Origin: Ignavibacteriales bacterium
GTDB taxonomy: Bacteria > Bacteroidota > Ignavibacteria > UBA10030
Assembly (NCBI GenBank): GCA_016192345.1
Contig: JACPUH010000037.1
Coordinates: forward strand, 1-64,000
Length of the DNA: 64,000 bases
Direction: 5' to 3'
Shown here: piece after piece, positions 9,838 through 18,990 of the stretch
Numbering within the stretch: position 1 is the first letter of the stretch
Layout: every line of letters starts with the position of its first letter
Made by a program: the position numbers and the translations under genes
The notes under the pieces: generated by a model
The model's database searches: none
What the model was told of the DNA's origin: nothing
The model's input: the letters and a program-made list of their open reading frames with translations, nothing else

Positions 9838-11538
9838 ATGAGATCATTGCTCATATGTACAGCTCTCGCCCTGATCATCGTCCTGTGCGCGGTGGTGCAG
9901 CCGGCGAAGGCGGATGTGTACCCGTCGCATGTCCGCGTCACACAGGCCACCTCGACGGCGGCTTTTGACGGCAGTTTCACCGACGGCACCGCTGCCGCCA
10001 TCCGCTTCATCCTGAGCGACCATGCCGATTCCGTGATCGTACGAATCCGGTCCGGACAAACAGTCGTGCGAACCATTAAAGGGACAGACTTCGCCGCCGG
10101 CGACACCGCCGTCGTGTGGGATGGAAAAAATGATGCCGGAACGGATGTTTCGAACGGAACCTATTCCATCCAGATCGCGACCTATGATAAGGGATACAAC
10201 ACCTACAAGGAGATCTACTACTTTGGCGACGGTATCGGTCTCTCCACGCGCGGGGTCACAGTAGTGAAAAATTCCGCATTGAAGAATTTTGGATTCATCT
10301 ACGGGCTCGATTCAGGTGGATACCTGGGGACAACCGGCATTTTGCGCCTCACGGCGGACGGACGTCCATGGGGAAACTCCAAGGGGGTCGGCAAGCTCGA
10401 CAACACCGGCATGACCTTGGGCTCTGGAGAGGCCAGGTATACTCCCGAGGCGGACAGTGACGGATATATCTACCTGATCAGTCACACACAGAGACAACTC
10501 CTCCGGTTCCACACCGATACCTTAAATGTGGCCATCGTCGACTCCGGTTCATTCGGTGCGTGGTATCCAAACGGCATCGGCATTCTGGAAGGACCGACGG
10601 GGAAGCGCATTGCGATGACCACGAGGAATGCGTCCGGAACAGCGGCGCTTGGAACCGATTCGAAGGTTCTCGGCTTCCATCTGAATCCAGGCTCCACCAT
10701 GAATACCGGTGTACGCGATACGTTGGTGAGTGGCAGAGGAGTGGCTCTCTTTTGGGATGTCGTCTTCGGCAGGGACTCCACGCTGTACGTAACGTTCAAT
10801 CCTCCAACGGGCCAGCTGAAGCCCGGCGTGGCGAAGTTTGATCTGAAAGGGAAAACACTTCCCCTGACCTGGGCCGACACCTCCTGGACGGTACGAGTCG
10901 ACTCGGGCAGAGGCAACACGGTGAACTACTGGCGCGGAGCCGCTGCGGATGGATCGCAGGATGTCGTGTACTTCACGATTGCCCGCCTTGCGTCCGGCAA
11001 TCCGCCGCAGGGACAAGGTATCTACGCCGTTACCAACCTGAATGCGGCGCAACCGACGAAAACCTTCGCCTATCCCGACCAGCAAAATAACCTGTCGATC
11101 ACCCGCTCGGACATCGCCATCGACGCAGTTGGGAATATTATCTATTTTGAGAATTCCAATGAGGAGATTGCAATTATTTCTCCCCCGACCGGTGCAAACA
11201 GCTATACGCTGAATTCACCGACCACGGTCGTCGTCGGGACACCTACCGATGTCCCGGTTACCGATCTCGTGCCGGAAACGTTTGGGCTGGCGCAGAACTA
11301 TCCCAACCCGTTCAACCCGAGCACGACGATCGAATACAAGGTTCCCGTGGAAGGGCTTGTCCGACTGGCTGTCTATAATGTGTTGGGACAGGAGGTCGCG
11401 GTGCTTGTGGATGGAATCGTTCAGCCGGGCCACTACAAGGCCAATTTCAACGCGAGGAACGCCCCCTCTGGTGCCTACTTCTATGTTCTTACGGCAGGCC
11501 AGACAGTCCTGAAAAACAGAATGATCCTGCTGAAATAA
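9838..11538 (+). CDS. T9SS-exported surface protein with FlgD-Ig-like and propeller regions
   Basis: 566 residues; start set by AGGAGGAACC immediately upstream. Signal peptide to about residue 28 (QPAKADV). Residues 45-115 form a FlgD Ig-like fold (VVRTIKGTDFAAGDTAVVWD ... NGTYSIQIATY), the middle resembles an NHL- or YncE-like propeller without clear catalytic residues, and residues 480-566 are a T9SS type A sorting domain (LAQNYPNPFNPSTTIEYKV). Two FlgD-like modules frame the protein. It is probably displayed on the surface; the role is unknown. A strong terminator follows at 11603. Confidence 0.82.
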   Translation: MRSLLICTALALIIVLCAVVQPAKADVYPSHVRVTQATSTAAFDGSFTDGTAAAIRFILSDHADSVIVRIRSGQTVVRTIKGTDFAAGDTAVVWDGKNDAGTDVSNGTYSIQIATYDKGYNTYKEIYYFGDGIGLSTRGVTVVKNSALKNFGFIYGLDSGGYLGTTGILRLTADGRPWGNSKGVGKLDNTGMTLGSGEARYTPEADSDGYIYLISHTQRQLLRFHTDTLNVAIVDSGSFGAWYPNGIGILEGPTGKRIAMTTRNASGTAALGTDSKVLGFHLNPGSTMNTGVRDTLVSGRGVALFWDVVFGRDSTLYVTFNPPTGQLKPGVAKFDLKGKTLPLTWADTSWTVRVDSGRGNTVNYWRGAAADGSQDVVYFTIARLASGNPPQGQGIYAVTNLNAAQPTKTFAYPDQQNNLSITRSDIAIDAVGNIIYFENSNEEIAIISPPTGANSYTLNSPTTVVVGTPTDVPVTDLVPETFGLAQNYPNPFNPSTTIEYKVPVEGLVRLAVYNVLGQEVAVLVDGIVQPGHYKANFNARNAPSGAYFYVLTAGQTVLKNRMILLK

Positions 11539-11602
11539 GCTTGCATCGGCGAAGACCCGCGGCCGCATAGAGCGGACGCTTCGGGTGTTCCGGATCATAT
11601 CG

Positions 11603-11639
11603 ACGAAGCCGACCAGCGCATGGTCGGCTTCGTGTTTTT
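11603..11639 (+). terminator. Intrinsic terminator
   Basis: ACGAAGCCGACCA (11603-11615), a 5-base loop and the exact complement TGGTCGGCTTCGT (11621-11633), followed by GTTTTT. It ends the transcript of the 9838 gene. Confidence 0.88.
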
Positions 11640-11678
11640 CGTGGATCATTCCTTGAAGCTCGGTTGATTCGTCCCCTG

Positions 11679-11701
11679 GTGACTTTGTGGCAAAAGGTCT
11701 T
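11679..11701 (+). repeat. Dispersed repeat A, partial copy
   Basis: The stretch GTGACTTTGTGGCAAAAG matches the core of the repeat seen at 36385 and 53324. It lies between a terminator and the next gene. Confidence 0.45.
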
Positions 11702-11729
11702 GGCTTGCACATCGTAAGGAAGGAACCTG

Positions 11730-13106
11730 ATGAAGAAGATCCACTCTCTGATCTGTATTTTCACCCCTCTTGTCTTCCTCCTGCCGATATACTCGCCTGC
11801 GCAGGAGAATCCCCGGTGGATCAAGACCGCGTACACTCCCTCCCCGGCATCCCGGATTAATGACGGATTTTTCCTGACCCCTTCGCTCGGATGGGTGGTC
11901 AACGGCGTCGGACAGATTCATAAAACGACCGACGCCGGCGCGACATGGAGCCGTGTGCTGACCCGGAGCGGCACCCATTTCCGGTCGGTCGGATTTCTCG
12001 ATCCACTTCATGGTTGGGCCGGTTGCCTTGGGATCGGAGACCCGAACAATCCCTCATCAACCGATCAGAATATTCTCTACCGCAGCACCGACGGGGGCAC
12101 CACGTGGACGCCGGTAACGGCCCTCAGTGGCCCGACGCCTCGTGGGTTCTGTGGGATGCATGTTTTGAATGATACCGTCATCAATGCCGTCGGACGGGTC
12201 CGGGGACCCGCCACCTTCTACCGTACGATCGATGCGGGGAACACATGGGAGGCAACGGACATGAGCCCCCACGCGGCCGGTTTGATCGACGTCTATTTTT
12301 TCAGCCCCGATACCGGTATTGCCGTGGGACTGACGAACGCCATCCACGACAACTCGAGTGGCGTCATACTCTTCACATCGGATGCGGGGAAAACGTGGGA
12401 GAAGAGATTTACGACGACGCGGGTGGGCGAATGGTGCTGGAAGCTCAGTTTTCCCTCCCGCAACGTCGGTTATGTTTCGCTCCAGAGGAATTCCCTCTCC
12501 CCGATATATTTTCTGAAGACGACCGACGGGGGAGCGACCTGGTCCGAGAAGCTTTTCAGGAACGCATGGTACTTCGTTCAGGGAATCGGCTTTGCCAACG
12601 AGTCGGTTGGCTGGATCGGGGGATGGAGCGGTGAGCCGATGTATGAAACACGAAACGGGGGAGAAAGCTGGTCCTCGATCGGCATCGGCCGGCGGGTCAA
12701 CCGCTTTCGCATGTTCAACGAATCATCCGGATATGCCGTCGGGGATTCAGTCTACAAGTATGGGCCGCTCACTCCCGTCGGTATCCTCGCCGATGCCGCG
12801 GAACGGTCCGGACGCTTCGCTGTCGCGCAAAATTTTCCCAATCCGTTCAATCCTTCCACCATCATCCACGTCGATATCCCGGAGGAAGCGTTTGTGTCGG
12901 TGAGGGTGTTCAACATGCTCGGCCAGGAGGTGATCACCCTCATAAACCAGGTGAGATCCCCCGGCGTGTTGGCGGTGGAGTGGGATGGTGTAAACGAGGA
13001 GGGGGAACGACTTCCATCCGGATCGTATCTCTATCATGTTCGGATGCGATCGCTTTCCGGTCACGGGACCTATGGGGAAACGAAGAGGATGGTGATGGTT
13101 CGATAA
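11730..13106 (+). CDS. T9SS-exported YCF48/BNR-type beta-propeller protein
   Basis: 458 residues, start behind AAGGAAGGAACCTG. A signal peptide ends near SPAQE. Repeated motifs of the form HKTTDAGATWSR, YRSTDGGTTWTPV, YRTIDAGNTWEA, FTSDAGKTWEK and LKTTDGGATWSE are BNR/Asp-box (YCF48-like) blades, giving a 6-7 bladed propeller. The C-terminal 90 residues are a T9SS type A domain (VAQNFPNPFNPSTIIHVDI). Family members include sialidase-fold proteins and photosystem assembly factors; no sialidase active-site arginine set is evident, so a structural or binding role is more likely. Confidence 0.83.
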   Translation: MKKIHSLICIFTPLVFLLPIYSPAQENPRWIKTAYTPSPASRINDGFFLTPSLGWVVNGVGQIHKTTDAGATWSRVLTRSGTHFRSVGFLDPLHGWAGCLGIGDPNNPSSTDQNILYRSTDGGTTWTPVTALSGPTPRGFCGMHVLNDTVINAVGRVRGPATFYRTIDAGNTWEATDMSPHAAGLIDVYFFSPDTGIAVGLTNAIHDNSSGVILFTSDAGKTWEKRFTTTRVGEWCWKLSFPSRNVGYVSLQRNSLSPIYFLKTTDGGATWSEKLFRNAWYFVQGIGFANESVGWIGGWSGEPMYETRNGGESWSSIGIGRRVNRFRMFNESSGYAVGDSVYKYGPLTPVGILADAAERSGRFAVAQNFPNPFNPSTIIHVDIPEEAFVSVRVFNMLGQEVITLINQVRSPGVLAVEWDGVNEEGERLPSGSYLYHVRMRSLSGHGTYGETKRMVMVR

Positions 13107-13129
13107 GGAAGTGGACGGGGATAGACGCG

Positions 13130-13264
13130 CTATTTCCTTCCTGTCAGCCTCAACAAGTCCTTCAAATCGCCTGCGCCGACGATCATGATCACAAACGCAG
13201 TCCCAAAAAAAAGAAGGGCAGCGACGCCAAAAATACAGAGCCAGATCAATGTGCCGGTCGTCAT
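13130..13264 (-). CDS. Symporter-associated small membrane protein (44 aa)
   Basis: A short gene starting at ATG 13264, three bases after the symporter stop, with an excellent AAAGGAGTGACCC site that overlaps the end of the symporter. It encodes 44 residues, MTTGTLIWLCIFGVAALLF onward: one hydrophobic helix (about residues 6-30) then a short amphipathic tail (DLKDLLRLTGRK). Small single-helix partners are known beside SSS-family symporters, and the position and coupling fit that. It is probably a subunit or stabiliser of the transporter. It ends 24 bases from the converging gene. Confidence 0.75.
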   Translation of the reverse strand: MTTGTLIWLCIFGVAALLFFGTAFVIMIVGAGDLKDLLRLTGRK

Positions 13265-13267
13265 GGG

Positions 13268-14749
13268 TCACTCCTTTGGGATCAGCACGATGGGTGGATG
13301 AGATCGCTGAGTCGCGAGCGAGCCGAGGATCATGCCAAGGGCGGCAAGGAAAAAACTGAGGAACCCCGACACATTGACGTCGATCAGGAAGTGCAGGTTC
13401 CCGGGGAGGGAATCGCGAAGCTGGCTCAGGATAAGAAATGCAAGCGGAGCGAAGGCGCCGAACCCGAGCGATGAGTAGGCCCCGACAATGTTGGCCTTCT
13501 TCCAATACAGGCCGAACGCGATGCACCCGAACGCGCCCGCCGAATACATCGCTCCCGTGATCGTAATATAGTGAAATGCCGTCGCCGGTAGCTCATACCA
13601 GAGCCCGAAGATCAGCATGAAAACCCCGATCGTCGTTGAGATGATCCTGCTCAACAGCACCGTTTGCTTCTCGGTCAGACCGTTTTTCCTTACCGGGGCG
13701 ATGATGTCCCGCGCGGCAACGGAGCTCCAGGCGAGCAGGTAGGCGCTGTAGGTGGACATCGAGGCGGCCAGCATGCCCGCCACCATCAGTCCGAGAAACC
13801 CGGACGGTACCACGGTTCCCAGCAACTTTGGCATGGCGGTGGTCGGATCGATCCCGGGGCCGAACATCGCCAGCGCAGCGATCCCCCAGAACATCGGGAT
13901 CATATACCTCCCCCCCAGCGTTAATCCCGCCACGAGAAACAGCTTCCTTCCCACCTCCGGGTTCTCCGAGGCGAACGACTTGGAAGCGACTGGCTGGTAG
14001 AGCGCTGAGGCACCGATGCTCGCAATCAAGTACCAGAGGAGGAAGGTCCACCCGAAGCGGGGATTGGTCACCGGATTGACCCCCTGATCGCCGTACTGTC
14101 GGGTCACGGCCGTCGCGGCCTCGGTCAGGCTTACATGGTTCAGGATGAAAAGGGTCGCGATCAACATGCCGAGCGTCAGAACAACGAATTGCATGAAGTC
14201 GGTGACGACCACCGAGAACATGCCTCCGAGCACGGTGTAACTCACGACGATGAGAAGCATCAGGATCATCACGGCGGCCAGCACTTCCGGACCGAACCCC
14301 ATGACCTCCGTCAGGAAAATTCCATCCATCCTCAGGAAGATCCCCATGTTCAATACGCCAGCAAGGAACAGGACGATCCCGCCGATGAGCCGGACTCCCT
14401 TTCCGTACCGAAGCTCATAGTATTCCGGGATCGTCATCACGCGGAGCCGCCGGAGCCCGGAGACGATGAAGCCCGTTTTCCCAATGACCAAGAACCCGAT
14501 GAAACCGATGATGCCGAGGATGAAGCATGAAAATCCCGTGACATACCCGATCTCGCCCAGATACATGAACGTGACGATCCCGATCTCCGTGGCGATCAGC
14601 GTTGCCGACCCGAGGGCGACCTTCACGCGCCGGCCCGCGACGAAGTATCCCTCCATGTTCTCGACGTACTTCCTGGCCCAGAGCCCGACAGAGACCGTGA
14701 AGCCGAGATAGAAGAACAGGATGATCCAATCCAACACTTGAAAATTCAT
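13268..14749 (-). CDS. Sodium:solute symporter (SSS family)
   Basis: 493 residues, highly hydrophobic with about 13 membrane helices. The N-terminus (DWIILFFYLGFTVSVGLWA, then YFVAGRRV) and the MTIPEYYELRYGK loop are typical of the SSS/SLC5 family, which couples Na+ to uptake of sugars, amino acids, or sialic or muramic-type sugars. Lying directly downstream of a NamZ-type muramidase and an HGSNAT/NagX-like gene, it may import MurNAc, GlcNAc or a related sugar; this is inference. The start at 14749 has no strong Shine-Dalgarno site, but it preserves the whole first helix. It is followed by a coupled small membrane protein. Confidence 0.88.
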   Translation of the reverse strand: MNFQVLDWIILFFYLGFTVSVGLWARKYVENMEGYFVAGRRVKVALGSATLIATEIGIVTFMYLGEIGYVTGFSCFILGIIGFIGFLVIGKTGFIVSGLRRLRVMTIPEYYELRYGKGVRLIGGIVLFLAGVLNMGIFLRMDGIFLTEVMGFGPEVLAAVMILMLLIVVSYTVLGGMFSVVVTDFMQFVVLTLGMLIATLFILNHVSLTEAATAVTRQYGDQGVNPVTNPRFGWTFLLWYLIASIGASALYQPVASKSFASENPEVGRKLFLVAGLTLGGRYMIPMFWGIAALAMFGPGIDPTTAMPKLLGTVVPSGFLGLMVAGMLAASMSTYSAYLLAWSSVAARDIIAPVRKNGLTEKQTVLLSRIISTTIGVFMLIFGLWYELPATAFHYITITGAMYSAGAFGCIAFGLYWKKANIVGAYSSLGFGAFAPLAFLILSQLRDSLPGNLHFLIDVNVSGFLSFFLAALGMILGSLATQRSHPPIVLIPKE

Positions 14750-14776
14750 ACCGTGTGCCGCAGGCTTTAAGTTTCT

Positions 14777-14808
14777 CTTGGTGAGGATTCGTGCAGATTC
14801 GTGGGTTA
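14777..14808. repeat. Dispersed repeat B, copy 1
   Basis: TCTTGGTGAGGATTCGTGCA and the following GATTCGTGGG form one copy of a short repeat whose second copy is at 40189-40220. This copy runs into the stop codon of the muramidase gene (14806-14808). Confidence 0.5.
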
Positions 14809-16035
14809 TTCTTTATAGAAAAGGTACCGGGAGCGGATCTCCCCGAAGCGTTCGAGTTCCGGAATCCATGAATCGCAGATCGCCTCGTGCGGGGCGTTGC
14901 GATCGAGCAGTTGACGGATCGACGAAGACCCTGTCAGGATGTCGAACCGTCGATGCCGGAACTCCGTTTCCTTCGGATGTGCGCGCTTGAATGCCGCGAG
15001 GACGGCAATTCCCAGGCAGACGGGACGGACTTCATTTCGGTCGAGCGTGGTAAGGCGAATTCCACGGCATTTCTCCCCCTCATATTTGGGCTGGCTTGCC
15101 ATCCCAGGAATTTCCTGCGGGACAAATCGCTCTGCGCTGAATGTCACGCCGGCCGTTTGGCATCCGGCCAACTCTTTGAGCACCTTCTCCGGGTCGACCC
15201 ACGGTGCCCCGATCAACTGAAAGGGGGATAACGTCCCACGCCCCTCGGAAAGAGAGGTTCCTTCAACGAAACAAAGTCCCGGATACACCACAGCCGTATC
15301 GAGAGACTGCATATTGGGGGACGGGGCGATCCAGGGAAGCCCTGTCTCGTCGAACCACATCGAGCGTCGCCAGCCGTCCACCGGAACCACCTCCAGATCT
15401 GTCTTGAGATCCGTCGAGTGCCCGAACGAATGTTCTCCGATCCATCCCTCTTCATTCCAGAGCCGCGCCAGTTCCCCGATCGTCATCCCGTGCGTCACGG
15501 GAATGGGCATCCAGCCGACGAACGATTTCAACGGCTGTGTGCGGATGGGTCCGTCGAAGTGCAGGCCGCGGATCGGGTTGGGCCGGTCGAGGATCACGAA
15601 CGGTATCCCCTGTTCCGCAGCCGCCTCCATCATCAACGCTATCGTGGAAATGAAGGTGTAGAATCGCGCGCCGACGTCCTGGATATCGCACACCAGCACG
15701 TCGATCCCTTCAAGCATCGCGCGGGTCGGCTTATGGATCTTCCCATAGAGGGAAAAGATCGGTACCCCGAGGTCGGGGTGGTCGATATGGTCGACGACCT
15801 TTCCATCCGGCGTATCGCCTGCGATCCCATGTTCCGGCCCGTACAGCGCCTTGATCGTGCAGAGCCCCGATTCCGCCACGACGTCGATGAGAAGGCGCCC
15901 GTCGGACAACCGCCCCGTATGGTTGGTGAGGATGCCGATGCGTTTGTTCCGGATGAGCTCCGGGGTATCGGACAGAAGGCGGTCGGCCCCCGTCCGGACA
16001 ATGGTTGTTTGTTCCGAGACCGCTGGATTCTTCAT
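14806..16035 (-). CDS. namZ: NamZ-type exo-beta-N-acetylmuramidase (DUF1343)
   Basis: 409 residues covering the full DUF1343 family, whose characterised member NamZ (GH171) releases MurNAc from the non-reducing end of peptidoglycan fragments. Visible hallmarks are KRIGILTNHTG (31-41), YGPEHGIAGD (65-74, with the conserved Glu-68/His-69), DIQDVGARFYTF (117-128) and DRPNPIRG (150-157). No signal peptide is apparent: the N-terminus is polar and the domain begins near residue 25. This suggests cytoplasmic action on imported muropeptides or disaccharides. The start lies one base after the upstream stop (TGATATG), indicating translational coupling. Confidence 0.85.
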   Translation of the reverse strand: MKNPAVSEQTTIVRTGADRLLSDTPELIRNKRIGILTNHTGRLSDGRLLIDVVAESGLCTIKALYGPEHGIAGDTPDGKVVDHIDHPDLGVPIFSLYGKIHKPTRAMLEGIDVLVCDIQDVGARFYTFISTIALMMEAAAEQGIPFVILDRPNPIRGLHFDGPIRTQPLKSFVGWMPIPVTHGMTIGELARLWNEEGWIGEHSFGHSTDLKTDLEVVPVDGWRRSMWFDETGLPWIAPSPNMQSLDTAVVYPGLCFVEGTSLSEGRGTLSPFQLIGAPWVDPEKVLKELAGCQTAGVTFSAERFVPQEIPGMASQPKYEGEKCRGIRLTTLDRNEVRPVCLGIAVLAAFKRAHPKETEFRHRRFDILTGSSSIRQLLDRNAPHEAICDSWIPELERFGEIRSRYLFYKE

Positions 16036-16036
16036 A

Positions 16037-17137
16037 TCAGACTTTGAGGTAAAGCTTTCGTCGGTGCATCCAGTAACAAAGCAGCCACCCGACCAGGATG
16101 ATCAAGGTGGAGTAGAGAAGGGAGCCGACAGTCGGCCCCGTGACGGCGGAAAAGGACCGGTAGAAATACCCGGTGAGCGAAGTTGTGGAACCGTCCCACG
16201 GGACTTTCCATGAAAGCATCACCCATCGGACGAACAATCCCGTCGCGACGTACACCGTAATGGCGTTCATGCCGTATACGACAAACGGGAATCCGACGCG
16301 ATGCAGTTGCCGTACTTCGATTACCCAGTAGAAAAGGAAGAACACGGCACATGCCCAACCCGCGGTATAGACCGCAAAGGAGGAGGACCAGAGGATCTTA
16401 TTGAGGGGGACGATCGTATCCCATGCCAGGCCCAACACGATCCCTGCTATGCCGGCCAGACCAAAGGTATTCAGCAACACTGACGGACTGGTCTTCGGCA
16501 TGAGGAACCGTCCTGCGTGTACGCCGAAGAGGACGCTGGAGAGTCCGGGGATCATGCTGATGATGGTTTCCTTATCCTCCGGGGCGAGAATGAAACTGTC
16601 AAGGTATTGCGCAGCGTTCACGTCCCTTTCGAACGATCCCTGGATGATGCCGGGCCCGCTCACGAATGCCAGGATGCCCCACCAAAGAAAAAGGGCCGAG
16701 ACGGCGATGGTTGCCTGCCAGCCGCTCCGCAGACGCAGGAGCAGGAATGTGGCAAAATACAGGATGCCGATGCGCTGGAGAATTCCGAAGTGGAGTACCG
16801 GTTCGTTGAGGGAGGTGGATTTCAGGAACGCGCCCAGCAGGTACAGCAACAACGCCCGGCGGGCGGCAATGACGACGCTTTTCCAGAACGGGAATCCCTG
16901 TTCACGCTTCCTCGCGTCGCTGAAGGGCATCGCCATGCCAACGGCAAAGAGAAAGAAAGGGAAGATGAGGTCCGCGAAGGTGCACCCGTGCCATTCGGCG
17001 TGTAGCAGGAGCCGCGGGACTATCGCCGGATCCCACGTCCCCGGATTGTTTACCAGGAGCATGCCCGCGATGGCAAACCCGCGGAAGGCATCGAGGGAGG
17101 TAAGTCGCTCAGAGGCTATGGAGGCTGGATTGCTCAC
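16037..17137 (-). CDS. HGSNAT/NagX-like membrane acyltransferase (DUF5009-type)
   Basis: 366 residues with about 10 membrane helices. The N-terminal block RLTSLDAFRGFAIAGMLLVN followed by AEWHGCTFADLIFPFFLFAV is the signature of the family that includes heparan-alpha-glucosaminide N-acetyltransferase and bacterial NagX; the conserved His near residue 50 is the candidate acetyl carrier. Such proteins transfer acetyl groups across the membrane to amino sugars or are linked to GlcNAc use. The start overlaps the end of the glycosidase gene by 4 bases (ATGA) and the stop is one base from the muramidase start, so it belongs to this operon. Confidence 0.82.
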   Translation of the reverse strand: MSNPASIASERLTSLDAFRGFAIAGMLLVNNPGTWDPAIVPRLLLHAEWHGCTFADLIFPFFLFAVGMAMPFSDARKREQGFPFWKSVVIAARRALLLYLLGAFLKSTSLNEPVLHFGILQRIGILYFATFLLLRLRSGWQATIAVSALFLWWGILAFVSGPGIIQGSFERDVNAAQYLDSFILAPEDKETIISMIPGLSSVLFGVHAGRFLMPKTSPSVLLNTFGLAGIAGIVLGLAWDTIVPLNKILWSSSFAVYTAGWACAVFFLFYWVIEVRQLHRVGFPFVVYGMNAITVYVATGLFVRWVMLSWKVPWDGSTTSLTGYFYRSFSAVTGPTVGSLLYSTLIILVGWLLCYWMHRRKLYLKV

Positions 17138-18921
17138 GGGCGTGGAGAGAAAACCTCCAACTCCCGGATTGCATAGGGGGAACCTCCTCGTGGCCCTGTT
17201 GTCCCCTTCACCCCCTTGAAACGAAGGAAGCGTGTCTTGACCGGCGGGACGATCTCATGGTGCTCGACGCCCCCCGTTCCTCCACGCACTTCACGGATCG
17301 CTCTCCATGTTGTCCCGTCCTGTGAGACCTGCAACTGGTAGTCCGTTCCATGGTTCTCGCCCCAAAGAATTCTGACGAGTCCGATCTCCTCGGATCGTTT
17401 CCATGAGAGTTGCAGCCAGTCGGGGTCCGCTTCGTCCTTTGTCATTTTCACCCCAGCGCGCCATCGTGTGTCGGTGTTGCCATCGATCGCCGATGACGGA
17501 GTGAACGTTCCGGGTCCCCACAGGGCATTCAAAGGGCTGAAGGAGGAGGCCGTAGCAATTGCTCCGCGTGCAAGATTGGGAGAGGGAAGGAGGGAGTCCC
17601 GCTCAAGAAGGCGAACCATCATCAAAGCATAGGGCGGGACCTTCACGTCAAATTGCGCAGCGGGAATGGAAAGGTCGGGCAATCGCTCATTCTGCCGTTT
17701 CTCATCGAGTATCCAGGCTTCCGCCTTTGGATGCGGGTTGAAATGGCTCAACGCAATTTCAACGGGGATCGTTGCTCTTCTTTGTTTGTTGATCAGGGCG
17801 AGTGTCAGTGTTTTCCCGGTGCGGCTTGCGTAGACCGAAACCGGGCCATTGGCGCCGGTGACCCGGAGGACCTCGCTTCCGAAAAGATTGACAAACATGG
17901 GAAAGACGAAATAGGTGAACCGCGGAGTGTTGCGTCCATCGGAGGAGAGATAGCCAAAGTCCCCACCGCGCGGTGGATATTGATTATGCAGAGCCCAGAG
18001 GCAGCCGATATCGGTCCCGAGTTCCGCCATGGTGCCGAGCATGTCGGCCACCCAAAGGGCGTTGACAAGCTGTATCGTTTGCGGCCCTGGACCTGTGTTG
18101 ACCGAGTTGTACCCCACGTTGATCGTGAGAAGCTGTTTCGCTTTTTCCGGCCCTACAACCCGTTCGACCTCATCAACAAGCTGTTGGTGTAACGCGCGAA
18201 AGGAACTGGTGGTTGCGAAAAGCGAGTCGTCGTTTTCCTTTCCCCCGTTTTGGGGAAAGTAGGTGTAGGTGAGCATATCGACATATTCGCCGGCGGCCCG
18301 CAGCACACGCTCCGTCCAGTTTTCCGGATGTGAACCAAGCGGCACGTTCGTCGCCACTTTGATCGTTGGATCGACGGACTTCATCGCTTTCACAAACGAA
18401 ATGTACTTTTTCGCATATTCCTCGGGGGGTGCATGCCCCTTTGCCCACCATCCCCATTGTTCATCCCCCACCTCCCAGAGTTTCACGCCGTAACCCCGTT
18501 GGAGATTGCAGTATTGAACCCAGTCGGCGGCGAGCTCGGGAGATTCGTTGAAGTTGATGGTGATGAACGGCTCCGCCCCGGTTTCCCGGCAGAAGGCGAT
18601 GTACTCGTCGGTGTCCATCTCGGTCGCGGGATTGTCGGGAGAATTCCACACATACCGGTCGGCCTGGTTCCCGCCGGGGTATTTGAGAAGCGTTGTCCCG
18701 GAAGCCTTGATTTTCGCGATCGCGTCCCGATCGGAGGTCAGAAGTATCTCCCCGGAGCGGCCGGGGAACAGCGATTCGTCCCAGTTGGCGGTGTTGATGC
18801 CGTAGAGCCATGGATTGATCGGCCTGACGGGTCTGGCCGCGTCCACCTCCACATGGACTGTCTGGGCGATCGTCGTAGAGACAGAGAGCAGGAAAAAGAG
18901 CGAGAGAGAGATGTTTTTCAT
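17134..18921 (-). CDS. Secreted GH51-like glycosidase with F5/8 type C domain
   Basis: 595 residues. The signal peptide is about residues 1-20 (ending TTIAQ). Residues 25-400 resemble alpha-L-arabinofuranosidase-type clan A (beta/alpha)8 enzymes: LLKYPGGNQADRYVW (78-92) and LWEVGDEQWG (148-157) with the expected acid/base Glu-154. In the region where related enzymes carry the nucleophile, the sequence reads INVGYNSVN with Gly-270 where I would expect Glu. Residues 480-590 form an F5/8 type C (discoidin-like) carbohydrate-binding module. It may be a degenerate or unusual glycosidase. The next gene overlaps its stop by 4 bases. A 229-base gap with REP-like repeats lies upstream. Confidence 0.75.
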   Translation of the reverse strand: MKNISLSLFFLLSVSTTIAQTVHVEVDAARPVRPINPWLYGINTANWDESLFPGRSGEILLTSDRDAIAKIKASGTTLLKYPGGNQADRYVWNSPDNPATEMDTDEYIAFCRETGAEPFITINFNESPELAADWVQYCNLQRGYGVKLWEVGDEQWGWWAKGHAPPEEYAKKYISFVKAMKSVDPTIKVATNVPLGSHPENWTERVLRAAGEYVDMLTYTYFPQNGGKENDDSLFATTSSFRALHQQLVDEVERVVGPEKAKQLLTINVGYNSVNTGPGPQTIQLVNALWVADMLGTMAELGTDIGCLWALHNQYPPRGGDFGYLSSDGRNTPRFTYFVFPMFVNLFGSEVLRVTGANGPVSVYASRTGKTLTLALINKQRRATIPVEIALSHFNPHPKAEAWILDEKRQNERLPDLSIPAAQFDVKVPPYALMMVRLLERDSLLPSPNLARGAIATASSFSPLNALWGPGTFTPSSAIDGNTDTRWRAGVKMTKDEADPDWLQLSWKRSEEIGLVRILWGENHGTDYQLQVSQDGTTWRAIREVRGGTGGVEHHEIVPPVKTRFLRFKGVKGTTGPRGGSPYAIRELEVFSPRP

Positions 18922-18990
18922 GATGAGACCTGTACTACAGAGATATCAATATCATGATCAAAACCCTGGGTATGGTGGATTTGATAATGT

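Noticed and set aside
9838-9980. Frameshift or fusion suspected because FlgD-like modules occur at both ends of one protein.
   Set aside because: The frame is continuous with a good start and one terminal sorting domain, so it is simply a multidomain protein.
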